From an uncultured Flavobacteriales bacterium (GTDB taxonomy: Bacteria; Bacteroidota; Bacteroidia; Flavobacteriales; BACL11), in contig CAJIYG010000006.1 of assembly GCA_905181585.1 (NCBI GenBank), positions 1-56,000 on the forward strand: 56,000 bases of DNA, in the 5' to 3' direction. This document shows positions 39,518-48,256 of the stretch, piece after piece. The first letter of the stretch is position 1. Each line of letters starts with the position of its first letter. A program made the position numbers and the translations under genes. The notes under the pieces are model-generated. The model worked only from the letters and a program-made list of their open reading frames with translations. It made no database searches and was not told the origin of the DNA.

Positions 39518-39525
39518 TATTTTTG
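39518..39525 (+). promoter_or_regulatory. -7 promoter element TATTTTTG (outer-membrane protein)
   Basis: Exact TAnnTTTG match 15 bases ahead of ATG 39541. It supports that start over the in-frame ATG at 39508, which lies upstream of the promoter. Confidence 0.6.
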
Positions 39526-39540
39526 ATTAAAATTATAATT

Positions 39541-40448
39541 ATGAAAAAATTTATTTTCACCTTTTTTATTTGTCTTTTAGTTTCAAACTTCACCTTTTCT
39601 CAGACTGTTGGAGAGAAGTATATTTGGGAGTTTAGAGATGGAACAATAATTCACGGAAGCTTTGTTAAAACTGACCAAGTGCCAATATTATTATCACAGA
39701 TGATAAAGGAGAAGAAGTTTATATTCCAAAGGTAATGATTGCTCAGCGTCATATAGCGACCGAAGAAAATTATAAAAATGGAGAGTATTTTTTTCCTAAT
39801 CTTCATGATACTAGATACTTTTTCTCACCATCTGCATTTGGTTTAGAGAAAGGCGAAGGGTACTATAATAATGCTTATTATATGATGTGGCAGTTCCAAT
39901 ATGGAATTACAGACAATATTTCAATTGGTGGAGGGTCTACTTTATGGGGTTTTCCAGCAACAATTAATTTGAAATATTCAGATAATATTTCAGATAATTT
40001 AAACTATTCATTTGGATATTTCTATGTCGGAGATTTATTTAATATTATAGATAATGGCGAAGTAAATTTATTAAGTATGCCTTATGCTTTAATAACTAAA
40101 GGAAGTAAAGAGAAAAATATTAGTTTAGGTTTATCTTATAATTTTGCTAAACCATTTAATGATAATTTTAATTATGAATCTGGTTTTAGAAGTCAAAGAC
40201 TTGTTTTAAATGTTGGAGCAATTTCTAGACTTTCAAGAAGATATGCTTTTGTCTTTGAAGGGTGGTTTATGAATCCAGAAAATCTATTTTTTATGGGAGG
40301 TCCTGGAATAAGGTATTTTAGTAAAGTAAAAAGGATAACAGCTAGAAATGGGGCAGGTGCAAAAACAGTAGATTTTCAAATATTTATTATGACAAGTGGT
40401 GATGGTAATGTTGCATTGCCAATGATTGGTCGATCTTGGAGATTTTAG
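39541..40448 (+). CDS. Outer-membrane beta-barrel-like protein, one frameshift
   Basis: About 300 residues after repair. From ATG 39541: signal peptide 'MKKFIFTFFICLLVSNFTFS', then 'WEFRDGTIIHGSFVKTDQ', a domain often placed before barrel strands in Bacteroidota. The first frame runs out at 39735, but shifting by one base gives 'TDDKGEEVYIPKVMIAQRHI', which joins smoothly to 'YFSPSAFGLEKGEGYYNN' and a series of amphipathic strands ('GITDNISIGGGSTLWGF', 'KNISLGLSYNFAKPFNDNF', 'RYAFVFEGWFMNPENLFFM') ending 'GDGNVALPMIGRSWRF', a typical terminal strand with aromatic last residue. The indel lies near 39675-39700. An upstream in-frame ATG at 39508 would put extra residues before the signal, so 39541 is better. 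Function unknown. Confidence 0.75.
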
Positions 40449-40503
40449 TAATATTAAAAATTTCTGCTATCAATAGCTAAGTCATTTTTTGTTTATTTGC
40501 AAA

Positions 40504-41382
40504 ATGAATCATAAATCCGGTTTTGTAAATATCATAGGAAATCCAAATGTTGGGAAATCAACATTAATGAATGCTCTTATTGGACAAAAGCTATCTATTA
40601 TAACTAGTAAAGCGCAAACAACTAGGCATAGAATCATGGGGATATTAAATGATGATGATTATCAAATCGTTTTTTCAGACACTCCAGGAATTATAAAGCC
40701 AGCATATAAATTACAAGAAAACATGATGAATTTCGTTCATTCTGCTTTTCAAGATGCTGATGTTCTAATTTATATGGTTGAAATTGGGGAGAAAGGTTTA
40801 AAGGATGAAAAGCTTTATGAGAGAATTAAGAAAACTTCTCTTCCTTTAATTCTTTTAATTAATAAAATTGACTTATCAAATCAAGATGAAATTGCTAACT
40901 ATATAGTTTCTTGGAAAAAGGAACTACCTAATGCCTCAGTTTTACCTATTTCAGCTTTAAATGGTTTTAATCTTGATCAAATTAAAGAATATATTTTAGA
41001 AAATATACCACAATCTCCTCCCTACTATGATAAAGATACTATCACGGATAAGTCGGAGCGTTTTTTTATTGAAGAAATTATAAGAGAAAAGATTTTAAAA
41101 CATTACAAAAAAGAAATCCCTTATTCGGTAGAAATTGAAGTAGAAGAGTTTTTTGAAGAAGAGGATATAATAAAAATAAGAGCGATTATTTATGTTTTAA
41201 GAGAAAGCCAAAAAGGAATACTAATAGGCCATAAAGGTCTTGGTTTAAAACGTATTGGAACAGAGGCAAGAAGAGATATTGAGGTTATGTTAGATAAAAA
41301 AGTGTATTTAGAGACTCCAATTAAAGTAAATAAGAATTGGCGTAATGATATTAAGCAACTTAAAAAATTTGGATACGAATAA
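40504..41382 (+). CDS. era: GTPase Era
   Basis: A 292-residue Ras-like GTPase with a C-terminal KH domain that binds 16S rRNA during 30S assembly. Motifs: '[19 protein letters not shown]' (G1), 'TTRHRIMG' (G2), '[13 protein letters not shown]' (G3), 'LLINKIDLS' (G4) and 'VLPISALNG' (G5), then the KH region with '[19 protein letters not shown]' and a helix starting '[10 protein letters not shown]'. The ATG at 40504 gives the conventional start; an upstream TTG at 40489 is in frame but would add five unusual residues. The stop TAA (41380-41382) overlaps the ATG of der at 41382, so era and der are translationally coupled. Standard Era length. Confidence 0.97.
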   Translation: MNHKSGFVNIIGNPNVGKSTLMNALIGQKLSIITSKAQTTRHRIMGILNDDDYQIVFSDTPGIIKPAYKLQENMMNFVHSAFQDADVLIYMVEIGEKGLKDEKLYERIKKTSLPLILLINKIDLSNQDEIANYIVSWKKELPNASVLPISALNGFNLDQIKEYILENIPQSPPYYDKDTITDKSERFFIEEIIREKILKHYKKEIPYSVEIEVEEFFEEEDIIKIRAIIYVLRESQKGILIGHKGLGLKRIGTEARRDIEVMLDKKVYLETPIKVNKNWRNDIKQLKKFGYE

Positions 41383-42686
41383 TGGGAAATATTGTAGCAA
41401 TTGTTGGAAGGCCAAATGTTGGTAAATCCACTATATTTAATAGATTAACAGAATCTCGTCAAGCCATCACAGATGCAGAAAGTGGTGTTACTAGAGACAG
41501 GCACTATGGGAAATCAGAGTGGAATGGTAGAGAGTTTTCTGTAATTGATACCGGTGGATATGTTCATGGCTCTGATGATATATTTGAATCTGAAATTAGA
41601 AAGCAAGTTCAACTAGCAATTGATGAGGCAAATGTAATTTTGTTTTTAGTAGATGCAAAATCTGGTATCACAGATCTTGATCAGTCTGTTGTAAAGTTGT
41701 TAAGAAAGGCAAATAAAAGTGTTGTCTTAGCTGTAAATAAGGTTGATAATACGAGATTGCTAGAGGAAGCTGTAGAGTTTCATAATTTAGGTCTTGGTGA
41801 TTACATACCTTTTTCATCTATTAGTGGTAGCGGTACTGGAGAATTACTGGATGAATTACTAAAACATTTTGATGAGGAGAAAGAAATTATAGAAGAGGAT
41901 ATTCCAAAGTTTGCTGTAATAGGAAGACCAAATGTTGGTAAATCTTCATTTATAAATGCTTTGATTGGAAAAGAACAGAACATAGTTACCGATATAGCCG
42001 GAACTACAAGAGATTCATTAAATACTCGATTTAATAAATTTGGGTTTGATTTTAATTTAGTTGATACAGCAGGCGTAAGAAAGAAAAATAAAGTACATGA
42101 AAACCTAGAGTTTTACTCTGTAATGCGCTCTGTTAGAGCAATTGAACATTCTGATGTATGTATTTTAATTATCGATGCTGTTTCTGGTTTTGAATCTCAA
42201 GATCAAAGACTTTTTCATTTAGCTGATAGAAATAAAAAAGGCGTAATTATATTAGTAAATAAATGGGATCTTAAAGATAAGTCCACTGAAACGTCAAATC
42301 TTGTTGAAGAGTCTATAAGAAAGAAGATAGCACCTTTTTCAGATGTACCAATTATTTTTATTTCTGTTTTAGAAAAACAAAGACTATTAAAATCTTTAGA
42401 AAATGCTATTGAAGTATTTAAGAATAGATCTCAGAAAATTAAAACTTCTGTATTAAATGATGTAATGTTACCACACATTGAAAATATACCTCCTCCTGCT
42501 GTAAAAGGAAAATATATTAGAATAAAATTCTGTACACAGCTACCTACTCCAACACCAACTTTTGCATTTTTTGCTAATCTTCCTCAATACATAAAAGAAC
42601 CTTATAAAAGATATTTGGAAAATAAATTACGTGAAAATTTTGAGTTCTCTGGAGTACCAATTCATATCTATTTTAGAAAAAAATAG
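41382..42686 (+). CDS. der: Ribosome-associated GTPase Der (EngA)
   Basis: 434 residues: two tandem GTPase domains and a KH-like C-terminal domain, needed for 50S ribosome assembly. First G domain: '[19 protein letters not shown]' (G1), 'GVTRDRHYG' (G2), 'DTGGYV' (G3), 'AVNKVD' (G4). Second G domain: '[19 protein letters not shown]' (G1), 'GTTRDSLNT' (G2), '[19 protein letters not shown]' (G3), '[10 protein letters not shown]' (G4). C-terminal block '[18 protein letters not shown]' and '[19 protein letters not shown]' match the family. Starts by ATG overlapping the end of era. Followed after 10 bases by a MORN-like gene. Confidence 0.97.
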   Translation: MGNIVAIVGRPNVGKSTIFNRLTESRQAITDAESGVTRDRHYGKSEWNGREFSVIDTGGYVHGSDDIFESEIRKQVQLAIDEANVILFLVDAKSGITDLDQSVVKLLRKANKSVVLAVNKVDNTRLLEEAVEFHNLGLGDYIPFSSISGSGTGELLDELLKHFDEEKEIIEEDIPKFAVIGRPNVGKSSFINALIGKEQNIVTDIAGTTRDSLNTRFNKFGFDFNLVDTAGVRKKNKVHENLEFYSVMRSVRAIEHSDVCILIIDAVSGFESQDQRLFHLADRNKKGVIILVNKWDLKDKSTETSNLVEESIRKKIAPFSDVPIIFISVLEKQRLLKSLENAIEVFKNRSQKIKTSVLNDVMLPHIENIPPPAVKGKYIRIKFCTQLPTPTPTFAFFANLPQYIKEPYKRYLENKLRENFEFSGVPIHIYFRKK

Positions 42687-42696
42687 TTTTTAAAAA

Positions 42697-43071
42697 ATGA
42701 AAAAAATAGTATTCCTTTTATTTTTTTTATCAAGTATTCCTCTATATTTCTTTCAAAATGGTAACTCTATTTATGCTCAAGAAAATTTTTCTAAAAATGG
42801 TGTTTACGAAACATTTTATGAAAATGGAAATATAAAAAGTAAGGGCACGTATTTAAATAGTAAAAAAGAGGGCTTACATCAATGGTGGTATTCTAATGGT
42901 TCTCTTGAAAGAGAAGGTTTATATATAAATGGTAAGAAAGATGGGTTGTATAAATGGTGGTACCCAAGTGGTCAGCTTTATATTGAAGGGGAATATAAGG
43001 GTGGTGTCTTAATAGATAAAAATGTATGCTATGATATGAATGGTTATATTATAGACTGTAAACAGTTGTAA
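42697..43071 (+). CDS. MORN-repeat-variant secreted protein
   Basis: 124 residues. The N-terminus is a hydrophobic signal 'MKKIVFLLFFLSSIPLYFF'. Then three consecutive MORN-variant repeats of about 22 residues each: 'GVYETFYENGNIKSKGTYL', 'GLHQWWYSNGSLEREGLYI' and 'GLYKWWYPSGQLYIEGEYK', following the pattern G-x-x-x-x-x-Y-x-x-G-x-L/I-x-x-x-G-x-Y. Such proteins are common in Bacteroidota and often carry the YwqK antitoxin-like label, which is only a fold label. Function unknown; partners unknown. Placed 10 bases behind der but likely unrelated in role. Confidence 0.82.
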   Translation: MKKIVFLLFFLSSIPLYFFQNGNSIYAQENFSKNGVYETFYENGNIKSKGTYLNSKKEGLHQWWYSNGSLEREGLYINGKKDGLYKWWYPSGQLYIEGEYKGGVLIDKNVCYDMNGYIIDCKQL

Positions 43072-43122
43072 TAGTTTTCTTTTTTGGAATAAATTTCTTA
43101 AATTTAGTCAAAATCAATTTTT

Positions 43123-45920
43123 ATGAAAAATACCTGTTTTTTAATTTGTATTCTTTTGTTTTCTAATGTTTTATTAGCTGATAGTCCTTTCTTTTCTTTT
43201 AAAGAAGTTGATAGTTATCTAACTAAAAAAGCAGAAAATTCTATTGGCTTAGACTTTAACGAAGAAAGATTAGAATATTTAATGGATGAAAGTAATATTG
43301 AATTTTTTGTTGATTTCCCAACTCTTGATAAAAAATTTATAAAGACTTCTGTTAAAAGGTTTAGTGTAGTGAGTGAGACACATAATTTGCTAATTCAAAA
43401 TAATACAAACCAATTTAAAGAAGATTATAAATCTGGTATTCATTCATTTAAAATTAATTATAAAGGACAAATTATAGGTATTTTATTAGTATTAAATAAT
43501 AAAATCATTTCTAGCTATAAGTTAAATGGAAGACAAATAGAATTAAATTATTTTAATTCAGACTATGTTCTTTTTGATGTTAATGATGTAGTAAGTGAAA
43601 AAACTTTTTCATGCGCAGTGGAACAAGAATTAGAGCAAATTATAATTCCTGAAAATAATTCTCATAATTCGAGCTCAATGACACCACTTTGTCTTGAACT
43701 TGCAATTGAAGTAGATCAATTTACTAGAAATACTTTTTCTTCAAATTCTAATGCTGCCGATTGGGCTCATGCAATAATTGCTGGCGTTAGTCAAGTATAT
43801 TATTCTGAAGTGGGTATAAATGTATCTATTTCTAATACTATTATTTGGAACTCCCAAGATCCATATGCAAATATTACAAATGATGCTGGAACAATGTTAG
43901 ATTCCTTAAGATCATATTGGAATGCAAACAATAGTTCTATTTCAAGAGATCTTGTTCATTTATTAACTAAGAGAGGTAATACTGGAACAGGAGGTATTGC
44001 TTATCTTGATGTTTTGTGTAGTAATTCTTGGGGATATGCTTTTAGTTCTGTTCTAGATAATGATACTTCATTTTGTTCATGCCCTACTTACACTTGGAAT
44101 CTTTTTGTATGCTCTCATGAAATAGGTCATAATATTGGAGCTAATCACACACATTGGTGTGGTTGGACGCCCGAGCCTTGGAATGGTTTTAATGGAGGGC
44201 CAATTGATAACTGTGTAGATGTACAAGGAAGTTGTAGTAATAATCCAGCGCCAGAGGTTGGAACTATTATGAGTTATTGTCACACTACTTCTTCAGGTGC
44301 TTTAATTGATTTCCATGACATAGTAATTTCCCAAGCATTAAACCCTGGAATAAATGGAGCAAGTTGTTTAACTATTTGCTCTTTTTATGGATGTACTGAT
44401 TCTAATGCAATTAATTACGATCCAAGTGCTACCGTTGATGATAGTACTTGTGTTTACCCAAATATTTTATTGTCTTCAAATATAAGTATGCCAGCTTGCT
44501 TTGGTGAAAATACAGGAAGTATTGATTTAGTTATTAATGGCGGTCAATCTCCTTACTCTTTTCTATGGAGCAATGGCGCAACTACTGAGGATATCTTTTC
44601 ATTAAATAGTGATACTTTTTCTGTTATTGTTACAGATGCTCAGGGATGGGTAGCTTTTAGTTCCTTTTTTGTAAGCCAGCCAGATACATTTTATACAATT
44701 GTAAATACTTTAAATTCCTCAGATTCATCTTCTTCAGATGGAGCAATCTTTGTAAATGTACTTGGTGGGTCATATCCATATACTTATTTTTGGAATGATG
44801 GAACTAGTTTCTTTCCCGATACAACCCCTTATTTATTAAACCTCTCTAGTGGAGCATATAATCTTTATGTTGTAGATGATAATTCTTGTTTTCAGTCTCT
44901 AATTATTGATGTAGGAGTTGATTGCGTTTATGGCTGTACGGATCCTTTAGCAAACAACTATAATCCACTTGCAGGCTGTGACGATGGTTTATGCTCATAC
45001 AGTAACTGCGTAAGTCCTATTCCTTCTGGATTATCAGTTAACTGGACTACAGATACTAAAGCTTCAGTTTCATGGGATAATATGAATGATATGTCTTGTA
45101 TGGTATTCAAATACTTTGTTAGATACAGAGTTGTAAATTCTGATGGTACGTATGGTAACTGGGTGACTAAGTCAGCTGGTGTTGGTAATGGACTATGTAA
45201 CTTTGGTCTTAATACTACTGAGAAGAGATTACAGTTCTTAACAGCTGCAACTACTTACCAGTTTAAGATGAAAGCTTTCTACTGTGGTGGAACGGAATCA
45301 GGATATTCTTCACCTGCAACCTTTACTACTGGAGCAGATTGTCCTCCAATGACTAACTTAGGTGTACAAACATTTAATGGAAATCAAGCTAAAGCTACAT
45401 TCTCTTGGGATACTACAGGAGCTTATGTTTTCGCAAGAATTGCATTAAGAGTAGATACTACAGGTGCAACTTGGGGAACAGCTGGTGGATTCGGTGTGTA
45501 CTACCCAACCTTACTGTGAATAAGTTCGGTTTAACTCCTGGACAGTCATACAGAGCTCAAGGAAGAACATTCTGTGATTCTAACGTTACATCTTATAGAT
45601 CAACGTGGACGACGCCAGTACTATGGACACAACCTGGAACTTTAATTAGAATGGAGTCTACAAGTCAGATTAAGCACTTAGATGTTTACCCTAACCCATC
45701 AAAAGATATCTTTAACATAAGATTTGTATCAGAGAAGATACAAGACTTAAGTATAAAAGTCATCAATGTTTATGGTGAATTAGTTTTTGAAGAAAAAATT
45801 GGAAAAGTAATAGGAGAAATTACAAAAAGTTTAGATCTATCCTTTTTAGCAAAAGGTGTGTACATTTTTGAAATTCAAAACAATGATAATTTTATTAGTA
45901 AAAAAATAGTTGTCCAATAA
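43123..45920 (+). CDS. Metzincin-type secreted zinc protease with SprB, FN3 and T9SS domains, one frameshift
   Basis: About 930 residues after repair. Signal peptide; a long prodomain (to about residue 185); then a metalloprotease domain with 'VCSHEIGHNIGANHTHWCG' near residue 325-345 (H-E-x-x-H-x-x-G-x-x-H zinc site) and 'VGTIMSYCH' about 45 residues later, the Met-turn of metzincins of the reprolysin type. Next come a 'YGCTDSNAINYDPSATVDD' repeat, a SprB repeat ('CFGENTGSIDLVINGG'), another 'YGCTDPLANNYNPLAG' repeat, two FN3-like blocks, and a T9SS C-terminal sorting domain ('LDVYPNPSKDIFNIRF' to 'NNDNFISKKIVVQ'). The frame breaks near 45515, where 'GVYYP' resumes as 'NLTVNKFGLTPGQSYRAQG'. 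Exported by T9SS. Substrate unknown. Confidence 0.86.
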
Positions 45921-45949
45921 AAAAAGCCAACAAATGTTGGCTTTTTTTC
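45919..45949. terminator. Bidirectional terminator between protease and FKBP genes
   Basis: AAAAAAAGCCAACA and TGTTGGCTTTTTTT flank a short AA loop: a strong stem with T runs on both strands. It begins at the stop codon of the protease (plus) and lies 20 bases past the stop of the convergent FKBP gene, so it serves both. Confidence 0.88.
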
Positions 45950-45969
45950 TAATTATTTAGTTAGCTGTT

Positions 45970-46659
45970 TTAATTGATTTTTAAAAGTTCTACCTCAAAT
46001 ATCAAAGTCTCATTAACTCCAATATTATTTGATGGAGGATTTGCACCATATGCTAAATTTGATGGAATATAAAATTTATATTTATCTCCTTCACTCATAA
46101 GTTGAATTCCTTCAACCCATCCTGGAATTACTTGACCTATTGGAAAAGTTGCTGGTTGTCCAGTTGAAATTGAGCTATCAAATATATTTCCATTTATAAG
46201 AGTTCCGTGGTAATTTACCGTTACTTGATCATTAACTGTTGGTTTAGGGCCGTTATTTCCATTTGAAATTACTTCATACTGAAGTCCACTTTCAGTTGTA
46301 ACAACTCCTTCTTTAGCACTATTTTCAGCTAAGAAATTTTTTCCTTCTTCAGCATTTTCTAATCCTTCTTTTTCTGCTTTTTTATTGGCAGCATTAACAA
46401 AATAATCATTTAGTATTGAATCTGTTTCTAATAATGTATAGTCAAGATCTTGATTATAAATGACATCATTAAAAGCTTTTGCTACAGACATTGCAGATAT
46501 TGTATCTAGATTATTTCTTGATTTCAGAGCTGTTGCAACATTCACTCCTATACTGTATGATACTTTATCAATATCACTAACTGGAGTTTTATATTTTGGT
46601 TCTTGGCTGCAAGAAGAGAGAATTATTAAAAAGCTTATTAAAATTTTTATAGTTTTCAT
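45970..46659 (-). CDS. FKBP-type peptidyl-prolyl isomerase lipoprotein
   Basis: 229 residues. Lipoprotein signal 'MKTIKILISFLIILSSCSQ' with lipobox ending in Cys; a helical dimerisation-like segment with 'VSYSIGVNVATALKSRNNL' and 'FNDVIYNQDLDYTL', as in Mip/FkpA/FklB proteins; then an FKBP domain with 'TTESGLQYEVISNGNNGPK', 'VTVNYHGTLINGNIFDSSI' and 'VIPGWVEGIQLMSEGDKYK', which contain the usual Y, F-D, V-I and W active-site residues, ending 'NETLIFEVELLKIN'. It folds or refolds periplasmic or surface proteins. TATTTTTG promoter element 18 bases ahead. Confidence 0.95.
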   Translation of the reverse strand: MKTIKILISFLIILSSCSQEPKYKTPVSDIDKVSYSIGVNVATALKSRNNLDTISAMSVAKAFNDVIYNQDLDYTLLETDSILNDYFVNAANKKAEKEGLENAEEGKNFLAENSAKEGVVTTESGLQYEVISNGNNGPKPTVNDQVTVNYHGTLINGNIFDSSISTGQPATFPIGQVIPGWVEGIQLMSEGDKYKFYIPSNLAYGANPPSNNIGVNETLIFEVELLKIN

Positions 46660-46676
46660 GTTTAATTATTTTTTTA

Positions 46677-46684
46677 CAAAAATA
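46677..46684 (-). promoter_or_regulatory. -7 promoter element TATTTTTG (FKBP lipoprotein)
   Basis: Exact TAnnTTTG match on the minus strand, 17 bases ahead of ATG 46659; it shares a 97-base gap with the rfbC promoter on the other strand. Confidence 0.6.
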
Positions 46685-46728
46685 CATTTATTGTTTAAAG
46701 TTTATGCAAATTTAAAAAGTCAATTCTT

Positions 46729-46736
46729 TATATTTG
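46729..46736 (+). promoter_or_regulatory. -7 promoter element TATATTTG (rfbC operon)
   Basis: Exact TAnnTTTG match 20 bases ahead of ATG 46757. It would drive rfbC, the lytic transglycosylase and uvrA. Confidence 0.6.
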
Positions 46737-46756
46737 AAGATTAAAAATTTTCTAAA

Positions 46757-47305
46757 ATGAATGTAGTAAAGACAACAATTGAGGGACTCATAATAATAGA
46801 GCCCAAGATTCATAAAGATGAGAGAGGTTATTTTTTTGAAAGTTGGAATCACAGAAAATTTAATGAATTAGTTGCAAATGTTAATTTTGTACAAGACAAT
46901 CAATCATCCTCTTCCAAAAATACTCTTAGAGGCCTTCATTTTCAAATTCCTCCATATGCTCAGGGTAAATTAGTTAGGGCTATTTCAGGATCTTTACTTG
47001 ATGTTGCAGTAGATTTAAGGAAAAGTTCACCAACTTATGGAAAGCACTTTTCTGTTATTCTTTCAAAAGAAAACAGCAAAATTTTTTATATTCCTGAAGG
47101 CTTTGCTCATGGGTTTTTATCTCTTGAAGATGATACTGTAATGTCTTATAAGTGTACTGGAGATTATAATCAATCTAGCGAAGGGTCATTAATGTGGGAT
47201 GACAAAGATCTAAATATTGATTGGGGTGTTCAAAATCCTATTATTTCTAAAAAAGATTCTGCAGCATCAAGTTTTAACTCTTTTATAACTCCCTTTAATG
47301 AATAA
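46757..47305 (+). CDS. rfbC: dTDP-4-dehydrorhamnose 3,5-epimerase
   Basis: 182-residue RmlC-type cupin that inverts C3 and C5 of dTDP-4-keto-6-deoxyglucose on the way to dTDP-L-rhamnose. Blocks: 'DERGYFFESWNHRKF', 'FVQDNQSSSSKNTLRGLHF' (catalytic His in RGLHFQ), 'GKLVRAISGSLLDVAVDLR', 'FYIPEGFAHGFLSLEDD' and 'YKCTGDYNQSSEGSLMWDD'. Full length. The other rhamnose genes (rfbA, rfbB, rfbD) are not in this window, so this copy stands apart, next to housekeeping genes. A TATATTTG promoter element lies 21 bases ahead; the 3' end overlaps the lytic transglycosylase start by 8 bases. Confidence 0.95.
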   Translation: MNVVKTTIEGLIIIEPKIHKDERGYFFESWNHRKFNELVANVNFVQDNQSSSSKNTLRGLHFQIPPYAQGKLVRAISGSLLDVAVDLRKSSPTYGKHFSVILSKENSKIFYIPEGFAHGFLSLEDDTVMSYKCTGDYNQSSEGSLMWDDKDLNIDWGVQNPIISKKDSAASSFNSFITPFNE

Positions 47306-48254
47306 GAAAATACTGTCAATTTTTGGACTAATCATTTTGATTGTTTTTTCTAAATTATTTATTTCATCAACCTATTTAAAAACCTCAGATAAGCTTCATC
47401 AGCAGTATTTTAATAATCAATATGGGGTTTACTCGATTGTTCATCCAAAGAATTTAGGATTTGCTAATGAATATTGTCCTACTTCTTCAAATGAAATTTT
47501 TGAAAGAGTTGATAAAGAGTTATTAAAAAACACATACTGGCAATCAAACACTCTTCTTTATTTTAAAAGATCAAATAAGTATTTCCCAATAATTGAAAGA
47601 ATATTAGAGGAAAATAATATTCCAAATGATTTTAAGTATTTAGCCTTAATTGAAAGTGGTCTTGAAAATGTATTCTCACCATCAGGAGCAGCGGGGTTTT
47701 GGCAAATAATGCGTGGTACTGGAAAAGAATATGGTTTAGAAATAAATTATGCTATAGATGAAAGGTTTAATCTTGAAAAGTCGACTCAAGTAGCATGTGA
47801 TTATCTTAAAAAAGCATATAAAGAATTTGGTAGTTGGACTCTTGCTGCTGCATCTTATAATATGGGTATAAATGGCTTGAAAAGAAAAATTAAGTCTCAG
47901 GGAACCAACAACTATTATAATTTACATTTGAGTAATGAAACCTCAAGATATGTTTTTCGAATACTTGTTGTTAAAGAGATTATAGAAAATCCTAATAAGT
48001 ATGGTTTTGTATTTAGAAAAGATGATCTTTATACTTATCCAGATATGGATTTAATTAAGATTGATTCTACGATAGCAGATTTAACTAAATTTGCTCATTC
48101 TTACGATATAAATTATAAAATTCTCAAGCATTTTAACCCTTGGCTTAGAGTTTCAAGTTTGCCTGATAAATCACGAAGAAAATATATTTTAAAAATTCCT
48201 AAAAATAAAAAGGATTTAGTTTTTAAGGATTTTATCTCTGAGAGTAAAAATTAA
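47298..48254 (+). CDS. MltD-like lytic transglycosylase
   Basis: 318 residues. An N-terminal hydrophobic segment 'ILSIFGLIILIVFSKLFIS' anchors or exports it; then an SLT domain: 'YLALIESGLENVFSPSGAA', 'GFWQIMRGTGKEYGLEIN' and 'WTLAAASYNMGINGLKRKI', with the catalytic Glu in 'LIESGL'. These enzymes cleave peptidoglycan between MurNAc and GlcNAc, forming 1,6-anhydro ends. The C-terminal part ('DINYKILKHFNPWLRVSSL') resembles a LysM-poor version of MltD; no clear LysM repeat was seen. The start overlaps rfbC by 8 bases, and uvrA follows 2 bases after its stop, so these three are one transcription unit. Confidence 0.9.
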   Translation: MNKKILSIFGLIILIVFSKLFISSTYLKTSDKLHQQYFNNQYGVYSIVHPKNLGFANEYCPTSSNEIFERVDKELLKNTYWQSNTLLYFKRSNKYFPIIERILEENNIPNDFKYLALIESGLENVFSPSGAAGFWQIMRGTGKEYGLEINYAIDERFNLEKSTQVACDYLKKAYKEFGSWTLAAASYNMGINGLKRKIKSQGTNNYYNLHLSNETSRYVFRILVVKEIIENPNKYGFVFRKDDLYTYPDMDLIKIDSTIADLTKFAHSYDINYKILKHFNPWLRVSSLPDKSRRKYILKIPKNKKDLVFKDFISESKN

Positions 48255-48256
48255 TA

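Noticed and set aside
41801..41983. Minus-strand open frame in der
   Set aside because: Antisense to the second GTPase domain.
46460..46744. Plus-strand open frame across the FKBP gene start
   Set aside because: Antisense to the lipoprotein signal and extends into the promoter region; no family match.
46757..47305. A full rhamnose synthesis cluster
   Set aside because: Only rfbC is present; rfbA, rfbB and rfbD were not found in the window.
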